From contig CAJXRF010000012.1 of NCBI GenBank assembly GCA_913058575.1, positions 1-64,000 of the forward strand: 64,000 nt of DNA. Direction: 5' to 3'. The DNA comes from an uncultured Bermanella sp. Lineage in GTDB: Bacteria > Pseudomonadota > Gammaproteobacteria > Pseudomonadales > Oceanobacteraceae. This document shows, in pieces, positions 9,377 through 16,866 of the stretch (its first letter is position 1; each line of letters begins with the position of its first letter). The notes under the pieces are model-generated. The model had not been told where the DNA came from, searched no databases, and worked only from the letters and a program-made list of their open reading frames with translations. The translations under genes and the position numbers were made by a program.

Positions 9377-9610
9377 TTAAAGATCATCCACCATGTCTTT
9401 GACTTTATCTTTCAACATGTCTTTTTTGTGGTTTAAAAATTCCTCTCCTTGATCAATCAAACCGGCATCGTCGGCACTTTCATGAGCATCAGAAATAACA
9501 CCTGGATCTTCAAACGGATTTTCGTACAAGGCGTTACCCTTACCGATATTCACTCCAAACCATAAACCCACCACAAAACTAAAGACAATGGATGCAAAAA
9601 TTACTTTCAT
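9377..9610 (-). CDS. small single-pass membrane protein of unknown function
   Basis: Residues about 1-20 (MKVIFASIVFSFVVGLWFGV) form a signal anchor or membrane helix. The rest is acidic and ends in a charged helical tail (HKKDMLKDKVKDMVDDL). The second possible ATG (9610) is preferred because AAGG lies about 8 nt upstream; an ATG five codons earlier at 9625 is also open. The gene lies alone on the minus strand between the oxygenase terminator and sfsA. The family is not recognised. Confidence 0.6.
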   Translation of the reverse strand: MKVIFASIVFSFVVGLWFGVNIGKGNALYENPFEDPGVISDAHESADDAGLIDQGEEFLNHKKDMLKDKVKDMVDDL

Positions 9611-9658
9611 GAAACAGCCCTTCATAACAGAGGTTTTTATATTTATTCAAACATTAAT

Positions 9659-10408
9659 TTAATCTACAAGCACCACAGGCACTTTATCTTTAAGGTAAAT
9701 CTCATGCTCATTAATATGGCTGCGATAAGCCAAAATTTCCACACCTTTTTTTGCCGCCTCTCTTAATAGCTGTCCGTAAACTGGGTCTATGTGATCCGCT
9801 GGCCTCACTTCTTTAATGCCTGTGTGATTAACACAAAAGAAAATAACCCCTCTGTGGCCTTCCTCTACCATGCGCATTAATTCACGTAAGTGCTTGCTTG
9901 CTCGTTCACTGACGCTATCAGGAAAATAGCCAATACCCTCAGCGGCATCCCCATCTGGCGTGGGCACACCGTTAATGGTATTTTCCAAAAGAGTGGTATT
10001 TTTAACTTCTACATAAATGCTTTTTTCACCGCCACTTAATAATATATCAATGCGACTTTTCTCCCCCCCGTAGCGCACTTCTGTTTTTAATTGGTCGTAA
10101 TCTTGAAGCTCGCTCACCACAGAATTTTCTATGGCTTCAGCCACCAGATAATTAGGACGAGAAGTATTAATGCACGCCACATGGCCTGATGGGGTTTGTA
10201 CTAACTCAAGGCTATGGGGGTATTTGCGTTTTTCGTTTTGACTATCCCAATACCAAGCATCCCCTCCTTCCACGTAACAATTCTTCATGGAGCCCGTATT
10301 GGCATTATGCACGGTGAGCACTTCGTTATTGGCAAGGGTAAGATCCACCATGAATCGCTTATAGCGTGTAATCCAGGTGCCTTTTTGTAAGGGAAATTGA
10401 AACTTCAT
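9659..10408 (-). CDS. sfsA: SfsA family DNA-binding/nuclease-like protein
   Basis: A 249-residue protein matching the sugar fermentation stimulation protein family (E. coli SfsA is 234 residues). Characteristic segments are KGTWITRYKRFMVDL, NTGSMKNC, ENSVVSEL, EVRYGGEKSRIDILL, the PD-(D/E)xK-like YVEVKNTTL, FPDSVSERASKHLREL and HRGVIFFCVN. The start at 10408 (MKFQFPLQKG) is chosen by comparison with the family; an in-frame ATG 11 codons upstream would add an atypical extension. Family members bind DNA and have a restriction-nuclease-like fold, and the old link to maltose metabolism in E. coli is regulatory. It is a single gene between a small membrane protein gene and divergent arfA. Confidence 0.9.
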   Translation of the reverse strand: MKFQFPLQKGTWITRYKRFMVDLTLANNEVLTVHNANTGSMKNCYVEGGDAWYWDSQNEKRKYPHSLELVQTPSGHVACINTSRPNYLVAEAIENSVVSELQDYDQLKTEVRYGGEKSRIDILLSGGEKSIYVEVKNTTLLENTINGVPTPDGDAAEGIGYFPDSVSERASKHLRELMRMVEEGHRGVIFFCVNHTGIKEVRPADHIDPVYGQLLREAAKKGVEILAYRSHINEHEIYLKDKVPVVLVD

Positions 10409-10579
10409 GAATTTTCCTAAACTGGGCTTTGAGATGATCACCCATATGAATACTTTGAGGCACTCATACTACTACAGCCCCATTAAAATAGTGGTACCAA
10501 TAATAATGGCCAAGCTCCACATTTGGGGGTTAACACAAAACCCTATATACTTCGCAGGCTTTTAAAAACGAGAATAAAG

Positions 10580-10798
10580 ATGAAAAAACACGCTAAATTA
10601 GCACCCAGTAAATCTACCCTTAAGGGTGATGAGCTAGAAATGGGCCGTGGTAAAGTTAACGACAATTTTTTGGCCGCTTTAGTAACGTCTTCGGCATACC
10701 AATTACAAGTGGTTAAAAATAAAAAAGGCAAGGGAGCTTACCTTCGTAAAAACAAACACTCTAAGAAAGGGCAAGAGTCCTATTTAATAGCGGCTTAA
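10580..10798 (+). CDS. arfA: alternative ribosome-rescue factor ArfA
   Basis: A short basic protein (72 residues from the ATG at 10580; a shorter start at 10640, MGRGKVND, is possible). The segment GKVNDNFLAALVTSS followed by VVKNKKGKGAYLRKNKHSKKG matches the ArfA signature (in E. coli QIKDNAIEALL and KNKKGKGSYMRKGKH). ArfA enters stalled ribosomes on non-stop mRNA and recruits RF2 to release the peptide when trans-translation fails. In E. coli its own mRNA is cut by RNase III in a hairpin, giving a non-stop transcript so that ArfA appears only when tmRNA is limiting. The same logic is visible here: the end of the gene and its stop codon lie inside a long hairpin at 10776-10828. Confidence 0.88.
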   Translation: MKKHAKLAPSKSTLKGDELEMGRGKVNDNFLAALVTSSAYQLQVVKNKKGKGAYLRKNKHSKKGQESYLIAA

Positions 10799-10837
10799 TG
10801 AGTTTTTAAGCAACTATCAAATAGGGCTTTTGTTTTT
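10776..10837 (+). promoter_or_regulatory. hairpin spanning the arfA stop codon, with terminator-like T-run
   Basis: Two stacked stems pair: 10776-10790 with 10814-10828 (15 positions with one A-C mismatch and one G-U), then 10793-10798 (GCTTAA, including stop TAA) with 10806-10811 (TTAAGC), around a 7-nt loop; a 2x2 internal loop separates them. TTTGTTTTT follows at 10829-10837. About 20 bp of duplex makes an RNase III substrate, and the T-run makes it an intrinsic terminator. The 5' arm is coding, so cleavage in the stem would leave a non-stop arfA mRNA. Confidence 0.82.
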
Positions 10838-10845
10838 GAATTATT

Positions 10846-12030
10846 TTAAGCCGAGTAATTATTAACTAAAAAACGCTTTATGCGAATCACCGCTTCTTTC
10901 AAACGAGTAACTGGGGCAGTGTAGGCAAAACGAACAAAGTGATGGCCATGGGTTGGGCTGAAATCAATGCCCGGGGTAATCGCCACTCCCTCTTGCTCCA
11001 GTAATTCTTTGCAAAATTTCATGCTGTCTTGGCTAAACTCACTAATATCTGTGTATATATAAAAAGCCCCTTGTGGATCCACCGGCACACTAAAGCCCAA
11101 GGCTTTCAATGCAGGCAATAAATACTCACGGCGCTCAGAAAACGCCTCTCGGCGAGCTTCCAGCTCATTTAGCGTTGTGTCATTAAATAACCCCAAAGCA
11201 GCGTACTGAGCAGGCGTAGAGGGGGCTAAAAAGAGGTTCTGGGCCAGTTTATCTAAGGGTTTTATGGCCCATTTAGGGGCCACTAGCCAACCCAAACGCC
11301 AGCCGGTCATGGTGAAGTATTTGGAAAAGCTGTTAATTACAAAAACATCCTCACCCAACCCCGCCGCCGTATGATTTTCCACCCCGCTGTAGGTTAAGCC
11401 TTGGTATATTTCATCCACTACCAAGATCCCTTCATGCTGACTAACGGATTCATGAAGTATCGCAATTTGATTTTGACTCATGACCCCACCGGTGGGGTTA
11501 GCAGGACTCGCCACCAAGGCTCCTACGGTATTTTCTTGCCAATGCTCATGCACTAGATTTGGGGTTAAATGAAAACCGTGCTCGACATGGGTGGGCACCA
11601 TTTGCCCCAAAGCATTAATGTTCGCTAAAAAGTGCCTATTACAGGGGTAACCTGGGTCAGTTAACAATAGGCTTTCATCTGGATTTACTAACAAAGACGT
11701 TATTAGTTGCAAGGCACCAGACGCACCAGGGGTGATGATGATTTGCTCAGGGCTAACCTGTGTATCGAAGCGCTCTTGATAAAAATTGCCCAAGGCCGCT
11801 TTTAACTCAGGTAAGCCCGTGGCGGGCGTATAATGGGTTAGCCCTTGCTGTAAAGCGCTAATGCCTGCCTCTATAACCCCCTGCGGACTGCTAAAATCAG
11901 GCTCACCCACCTCTAAATGAATAATATCTCGCCCTGCTTTTTCCATGGCTTTAGCATGGCCTAGCAGGTCCATAACATGGAAAGGTTCAATATTTTCGAG
12001 CCGTTTGGCGAGTTTCATGGGCTTATCCAT
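10846..12030 (-). CDS. class I/II PLP-dependent aminotransferase (aspartate aminotransferase-like)
   Basis: A fold-type I aminotransferase of about 394 residues. Landmarks: LEVGEPDF near the N-terminus, HYTPATGLPELK, TPGASGALQLITSLL (cofactor phosphate region), DPGYPCNRHF, SPANPTGG, VVDEIYQGLTY, and SFSKYFTMTGWRLGW with the PLP-binding lysine in SFSK. The arginine in FVRFAYT near the C-terminus is where this family binds the substrate carboxylate. The ATG at 12030 is used; a GTG at 12042 and an ATG nearer the conserved core are alternatives. It reads convergently toward arfA and divergently from dksA. Substrate specificity (aspartate, alanine, aromatic or a methionine-salvage keto acid) cannot be told from sequence. 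Confidence 0.88.
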   Translation of the reverse strand: MDKPMKLAKRLENIEPFHVMDLLGHAKAMEKAGRDIIHLEVGEPDFSSPQGVIEAGISALQQGLTHYTPATGLPELKAALGNFYQERFDTQVSPEQIIITPGASGALQLITSLLVNPDESLLLTDPGYPCNRHFLANINALGQMVPTHVEHGFHLTPNLVHEHWQENTVGALVASPANPTGGVMSQNQIAILHESVSQHEGILVVDEIYQGLTYSGVENHTAAGLGEDVFVINSFSKYFTMTGWRLGWLVAPKWAIKPLDKLAQNLFLAPSTPAQYAALGLFNDTTLNELEARREAFSERREYLLPALKALGFSVPVDPQGAFYIYTDISEFSQDSMKFCKELLEQEGVAITPGIDFSPTHGHHFVRFAYTAPVTRLKEAVIRIKRFLVNNYSA

Positions 12031-12209
12031 TAAATTTTTCACTTTTTTTGCTTATTTTCCCACAAAGATCAGTAAATTTTGATATTAATGTGGCACGGGC
12101 AAAAAGAATCTGATAGCTTTTCGCCCCCTATTGATCCAAGGCGTTATGATTGGATCGGTAAATGGAAACGAGAATGGCCATTGGCCTTAGCAAGGTGAGG
12201 CAGAATTAT

Positions 12210-12647
12210 ATGCCAGCAAAACAAGACAACGCATTCGCATTATCCGACTTTACTCCTTATAAGGAAGTAAAAGGCGAAGAATACATGGGCACCGAGATGA
12301 AGGTGCACTTTAAAAGTATTCTAAACAACTGGAAGTTGGAGCTAATGGAAGAAGCGGACCGTACTAAGGTCCACATGCAGACTGACGCCGAAAACTACGC
12401 GGATCCTAATGACCGTGCCAGTCAGGAAGAAGAATTTAGCCTTGAGCTACGTACTCGTGACCGCGAGCGTAAGCTTATTAAGAAAATTGAAAAAACCTTA
12501 GAGCTAATTGAAAACGATGACTACGGTTATTGTGAAGCTTGCGGCATCGAGATTGGTGTTCGTCGCTTAGAGGCTCGCCCAACTGCCGATCAGTGTATCG
12601 ATTGTAAAACATTGGCAGAAATCAAAGAGAAGCAAGTAGGTAGCTAG
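12210..12647 (+). CDS. dksA: RNA polymerase-binding transcription factor DksA
   Basis: A 145-residue DksA. It has the [13 protein letters not shown] segment, a long coiled coil ([32 protein letters not shown]) with the DxxDxA tip, the strongly conserved [16 protein letters not shown], and a C-terminal zinc finger CEAC-x17-CIDC. It binds the RNA polymerase secondary channel and, with ppGpp, redirects transcription from rRNA to amino-acid promoters. The ATG at 12210 with an upstream AGGTGAGG is chosen; the ATG at 12162 would add 16 atypical residues. It is followed by a strong hairpin and gluQ, the order known in enterobacteria and pseudomonads. Confidence 0.95.
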   Translation: MPAKQDNAFALSDFTPYKEVKGEEYMGTEMKVHFKSILNNWKLELMEEADRTKVHMQTDAENYADPNDRASQEEEFSLELRTRDRERKLIKKIEKTLELIENDDYGYCEACGIEIGVRRLEARPTADQCIDCKTLAEIKEKQVGS

Positions 12648-12674
12648 TCTCCATTTACCTGCGTTCTCTTTCTC

Positions 12675-12722
12675 ATTAAGCACCTTTCATATCAAGAGCC
12701 TTTGATATGAAAGGTGCTTAAT
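12675..12722 (+). terminator. long perfect hairpin between dksA and gluQ
   Basis: Two 21-nt arms (12675-12695 and 12702-12722) are perfect reverse complements around a 6-nt loop; the arms begin ATTAAGCACC and end GGTGCTTAAT. There is no T-run behind the stem, so termination may be partial. In Shigella flexneri a terminator between dksA and gluQ is known to limit gluQ expression, and this hairpin sits in the same place. It could also be an RNase III processing site. Confidence 0.75.
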
Positions 12723-12751
12723 CATTTCTGGCGACACTGGAATTTAGCTTA

Positions 12752-13615
12752 ATGCCTCACTACATAGGCCGTTTTGCTCCGACCCCCACAGGTCCCTTGC
12801 ACTTTGGCTCCTTAGTGGCCGCCCTGGCGAGTTATTTAGATGCAAAATCTCATAACGGCACTTGGTTGCTGCGCATTGAAGATTTAGACCCCCCCAGAGA
12901 AGATAAAGCCGCCAGCACACTTATCCCCAAGCAATTGCTTAAGCATGGCCTTAAGTGGGATGGTGATATTGAATTTCAAAGCCATCATGGCACCCGTTAT
13001 GAGCGCTACCTTGCACAGTTAAAAGAGCAAGGTTTACTTTTCCCCTGTGGCTGCTCACGAAAAACCCTAGCCGCTCACCAAGGCTTGCACCACGGCAATT
13101 GCCACAGCGCTTTGGATAAGCCCCATGCCTGGCGCTTAGTGACTCCAGATGAAAAATGGCAATTTAACGATGCCGTATACGGTGACAACTCTCAGGAATT
13201 AGCTCAGGTGGGTGATCAGGTACTTAAGCGTAAAGACGGTTTATATGCTTATCAATTGGCTGTAGTGGTAGATGATTATGAGTCAGGCATTAATCATGTG
13301 GTACGTGGCCTAGACCTGTTGGATAACACCCCTAGACAGTTGTATTTAATGCAGTGCTTAGGGATTAAGGCGCCTCATTACCTTCATATTCCGCTCATTA
13401 CCAATGAGTCGGGACAAAAACTCAGTAAACAAAATCAAGCACAAGCTCTAGACCTTCATTCTGTTGCAGACAATCTGTTGGCCGCCTTGCGATTTTTAAG
13501 GCAAACCACTCCTCCTATGAATATGCAGCAGGATACCGCCAGCATATTAAACTGGGCCACACAGCACTGGCAGGTCTCGAAGATCCCTGCCCTTAAAGAT
13601 GGCTTAATACTCTAA
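12752..13615 (+). CDS. gluQ: glutamyl-Q tRNA(Asp) synthetase
   Basis: A 287-residue truncated glutamyl-tRNA synthetase paralogue. It has the class I signature FAPTPTGPLHFGSLVAALASYL, the adjacent WLLRIEDLDPPRE, a four-residue zinc site (CGCSRK ... HHGNCH), NHVVRGLDLLDNTPRQLYL, and a KMSKS equivalent (GQKLSKQNQA). It lacks the anticodon-binding domain, as GluQ does, and attaches glutamate to queuosine at position 34 of tRNA(Asp). The start is 29 bp after the intergenic hairpin, so it is probably read through from dksA with reduced output. Confidence 0.95.
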   Translation: MPHYIGRFAPTPTGPLHFGSLVAALASYLDAKSHNGTWLLRIEDLDPPREDKAASTLIPKQLLKHGLKWDGDIEFQSHHGTRYERYLAQLKEQGLLFPCGCSRKTLAAHQGLHHGNCHSALDKPHAWRLVTPDEKWQFNDAVYGDNSQELAQVGDQVLKRKDGLYAYQLAVVVDDYESGINHVVRGLDLLDNTPRQLYLMQCLGIKAPHYLHIPLITNESGQKLSKQNQAQALDLHSVADNLLAALRFLRQTTPPMNMQQDTASILNWATQHWQVSKIPALKDGLIL

Positions 13616-13735
13616 AGCCAGTATGCATGGGGCTTGTAAGAATTTTCACTGCCCTTGACTAGCTTATACTTGCCCTATTCTGTTACCCACAGTAACATCC
13701 CAGCCCTGCTATTCTTGCCACGCATCTGGAATGCC

Positions 13736-13912
13736 ATGTACATACACAGATTAATATTATTACTTGTCTTTGCGGCCTTCCTGTTTTCTCCCATTATTGT
13801 TGATTGGTGGCTAGCGCCCACAGGGTCTTGGTATCGACCTTTTGCTTTGTGGCTCATTTTAATTGGTGTGTCTATTTGGCTACAACACTGGCAGGAGGAG
13901 GATGAATCATGA
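13736..13912 (+). CDS. cbrX: CbrX-like small two-helix membrane protein, translationally coupled to cbrA
   Basis: A 58-residue protein: MYIHRLILLLVFAAFLFSPIIVDWW, then WYRPFALWLILIGVSIWLQHW, i.e. two membrane helices and an acidic tail. The start at 13736 is inferred from the hydrophobic profile; an upstream start at 13655 is open. The stop codon overlaps the start of cbrA in an ATGA (13909-13912). In Pseudomonas putida a small gene, cbrX, occupies this position and its translation is coupled to cbrA. Position, size and overlap agree; homology is inferred from these features, not from alignment. Confidence 0.72.
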   Translation: MYIHRLILLLVFAAFLFSPIIVDWWLAPTGSWYRPFALWLILIGVSIWLQHWQEEDES

Positions 13913-16866
13913 CGTTTAGCATTGCCTCTCTAGTCACCATAGTCATTACGTATTTGTTCACTTTGTTTTTTACCGCCTACGCGGCCGAAAAACACTGGTT
14001 ACCGCAGAAATTAGTACGCCACCCAGCGGTATACGTATTCTCCCTTGGGGTTTACGCCAGCGCCTGGGCTTTTTACGGCAGTGTCGGTTTGGCCCATCAA
14101 TACGGCTATGGCTACTTAACTTACTATTTGGGCATTAGTGGTGCCTTTGTACTGGCGCCTATTTTACTCAAACCTATATTGCACATCACCAGCACCTATC
14201 AGCTGACTTCCTTAGCAGACTTATTTGCCTTTCGTTTTCGCTCTCGAGCTGTGGGCACGGTCACCACGTTAATTATGTTGGTGGCGATTCTCCCCCTGAT
14301 CACCCTACAAATTACCGCGGTTACTGACAGCTTTTCCTTACTCAACCAAGAGCTGGAAAGAATTGATATCGCCTTTGGCTACTGTGCCGTCATGACGATT
14401 TTTGCCATTTTATTTGGTGCTCGCCACGTGAGCCCAAGGGAAAAACATGAGTCCCTTGTATTTGCTATTGCCGTGGAATCCATCATTAAGCTAGTGGCCA
14501 TTTCAATTTTGGGCATTGTGTCCATGTTCGTGGTGTTCGATGGCCCCACCGGCATGGACCTGTGGCTGCATGATAATCACTTTCGCTTAGCCAGCATGCA
14601 AAGCTCCATACAAGAAGGCCCTTGGAGAACCTTGTTATTGTTGTTTTTTGCCTCGGCCGTGGTGATGCCCCACATGTTTCACATGGCTTTCACTGAAAAT
14701 TCAAATGCTAAAGCGTTAAATTTAGCCAGCTGGGGCATGCCGCTTTTCCTACTGGCCATGGCCATTATGATTCCCCCCATTTTATGGGCCGGCATTTACT
14801 TAAATTTAGATACCCCGCCAGAATATTTTGCCGTTGGATTGGGCCTTGAGCTGGAAAGCCCTTTGCTTACTTCCATTGCCTTTGTGGGTGGACTGGCAGC
14901 AGCCTCTGGTGTGGTAATTGTAACCACCTTGGCCATGGCAGCCATGACTCTGAACCACCTTGTATTACCTGTTGTACAACCTAATCCTAAACAGGATATG
15001 TACGCCTGGTTGTTATGGACAAGACGCTGGCTAATTGCGGCTATTTTTATGGCCAGCTATGTTTTCTATCGATTTTTAAGTCAGGACCGTGGCCTTGAAG
15101 AGCTTGGTATTATCGCTTTTGTGGCCACCATTCAATTTTTGCCCGGGGTGGCTGGAGTTTTATACTGGCCTACTGCTAATCGCCAAGGTTTCATCGCAGG
15201 GGTGTCCGTAGGGGTGGCTATTTGGGTATGGGCACTGCTGCTGCCCTTACTGGATTTTACAGTTCTAGATTTCTTAAAACCCTTCCTGCCCCCAACTAAC
15301 CATGAGAATTGGTATTTAGGGGCCACCGGCTCAGTCATGCTTAACTTTGTGGTGTTTGCGGTTGTTTCTATTGTAAGTAAAACCCGACCGATTGAATCTA
15401 GCGCTGCTGAAGCTTGCAGCATAGATACCTTTGCCGCTCCACAGCGTCAGGAGTTGGTGGCAAAAAGCGCCCTGGAATTTCAATCTAGTCTTGTTGAGGC
15501 GCTTGGCGAGCAAGCCGCTAAACGGGAAATTAAACAGGCCCTTAATGATTTAAACCTTTCCATTAATGAAGAGCGCCCATATCAGCTGCGTTTATTAAGA
15601 GGCAAGATTGAAGTCAATTTATCTGGCTTAATGGGGCCCTCAGTGGCACATCAGCTTGTCACACAGTGGTTGCCGTTCAAACACACCAGTGAACTTCAAT
15701 CTAGCCACGACATTCATTTCATTGAAAAAGGCCTAGAGGTTTACCAATCCCGCTTAACCGGTCTTGCCGCTGAGCTTGATAGCTTAAGACGTTTTCATCG
15801 GCAGACGCTTGAGCGCCTTCCAATGGGCGCCTGTAGTTTGGGTACTGATGGTGAAATACTCATGTGGAACAGCGCTCTTACCGAGCAAACTCAAATTCAA
15901 GCTGAAGATGTGGTGGGCAATAAGGTCAACAACCTTAAAGAGCCCATGCGCAGTTTATTAATGGACTTCATTAACGACGGCAATAGCCACCTGCATAAAA
16001 AAACCATTGAGGTGAATGGTCGCCCCCGTTGGATCAACTTACACAAGGGTGCACTGGAAAACCCTAATAGCCAAGAATACGGCGGCGTGGTGATTTTGTT
16101 AGAAGACCAAACCGATACACAGCTGTTAGAAGATGAGCTTGTCCACAGTGAACGTCTGGCATCCATCGGAAGGTTGGCAGCCGGTGTTGCCCACGAAATA
16201 GGCAATCCCATCACCGGCATCGCCTGCTTGGCGCAAGACATAAAATATGAAACTGATAATCCAGAATTGCTGGATATCGGAGAGCAAATTCTTGAGCAAA
16301 CCCAAAGGGTAAGCCGTATTGTGCAATCACTCATGAACTTCTCCCACAGCGGCAATCATTTGCAGCACCAAGAGCAGGGGCCTGTGAGCCTTAGGCAATG
16401 TGCCCAAGATGCCATGGACTTACTGATGTTGTCGGGCAAGCATGATTATGAATTTGTGAATTTGTGCCCTGAAGAATGCATCGTACTGGGGGATGATCAA
16501 CGCTTGCAGCAAGTCTTTGTGAATCTATTAAGCAATGCAAGAGACGCTAGCCCAGAACACACCACCATCACCGTAGACGCATCTATGAATGAACATACCG
16601 TCACCCTAAAAGTAACGGATGAAGGCTCAGGTATCAGCCCCGATCAAGTAGAGCAAATATTTGAACCTTTCTTCACCACTAAAGAAGTGGGCAAAGGCAC
16701 TGGCTTAGGGTTGTCCTTAGTGTATAGCATTATTGAAGATCACTACGGCCACATCAGCATTCAAAGCCCCGCCAATGAAGCATTGCAAAACGGTACCTGT
16801 GTGGTCATAAGCCTGCCCAGATATCAATACGAACACAGCACTGAAAACGAGAAATCTAATGACTAA
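13909..16866 (+). CDS. cbrA: CbrA-type sensor histidine kinase with SLC5 transporter domain
   Basis: A 985-residue protein, the size of Pseudomonas CbrA. Residues about 1-480 form a sodium/solute symporter-like (SLC5) domain with a dozen or more helices, including FYGSVGLAHQYGYGYLTYYLG and LTSLADLFAFRFRSRAVG. A linker of STAC type (about 510-610) and a PAS domain (about 640-745, QTLERLPMGACSLGTDGEILMWN) follow. The HisKA box RLAAGVAHEIGNPITGI carries His762, and the HATPase domain has FVNLLSNARDAS, DEGSGI and GKGTGLGLSL. CbrA responds to carbon/nitrogen status and phosphorylates CbrB; the transporter part can also move histidine in P. putida. The gene overlaps both its neighbours (4 bp with cbrX, 8 bp with cbrB). 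Confidence 0.92.
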   Translation: MTFSIASLVTIVITYLFTLFFTAYAAEKHWLPQKLVRHPAVYVFSLGVYASAWAFYGSVGLAHQYGYGYLTYYLGISGAFVLAPILLKPILHITSTYQLTSLADLFAFRFRSRAVGTVTTLIMLVAILPLITLQITAVTDSFSLLNQELERIDIAFGYCAVMTIFAILFGARHVSPREKHESLVFAIAVESIIKLVAISILGIVSMFVVFDGPTGMDLWLHDNHFRLASMQSSIQEGPWRTLLLLFFASAVVMPHMFHMAFTENSNAKALNLASWGMPLFLLAMAIMIPPILWAGIYLNLDTPPEYFAVGLGLELESPLLTSIAFVGGLAAASGVVIVTTLAMAAMTLNHLVLPVVQPNPKQDMYAWLLWTRRWLIAAIFMASYVFYRFLSQDRGLEELGIIAFVATIQFLPGVAGVLYWPTANRQGFIAGVSVGVAIWVWALLLPLLDFTVLDFLKPFLPPTNHENWYLGATGSVMLNFVVFAVVSIVSKTRPIESSAAEACSIDTFAAPQRQELVAKSALEFQSSLVEALGEQAAKREIKQALNDLNLSINEERPYQLRLLRGKIEVNLSGLMGPSVAHQLVTQWLPFKHTSELQSSHDIHFIEKGLEVYQSRLTGLAAELDSLRRFHRQTLERLPMGACSLGTDGEILMWNSALTEQTQIQAEDVVGNKVNNLKEPMRSLLMDFINDGNSHLHKKTIEVNGRPRWINLHKGALENPNSQEYGGVVILLEDQTDTQLLEDELVHSERLASIGRLAAGVAHEIGNPITGIACLAQDIKYETDNPELLDIGEQILEQTQRVSRIVQSLMNFSHSGNHLQHQEQGPVSLRQCAQDAMDLLMLSGKHDYEFVNLCPEECIVLGDDQRLQQVFVNLLSNARDASPEHTTITVDASMNEHTVTLKVTDEGSGISPDQVEQIFEPFFTTKEVGKGTGLGLSLVYSIIEDHYGHISIQSPANEALQNGTCVVISLPRYQYEHSTENEKSND

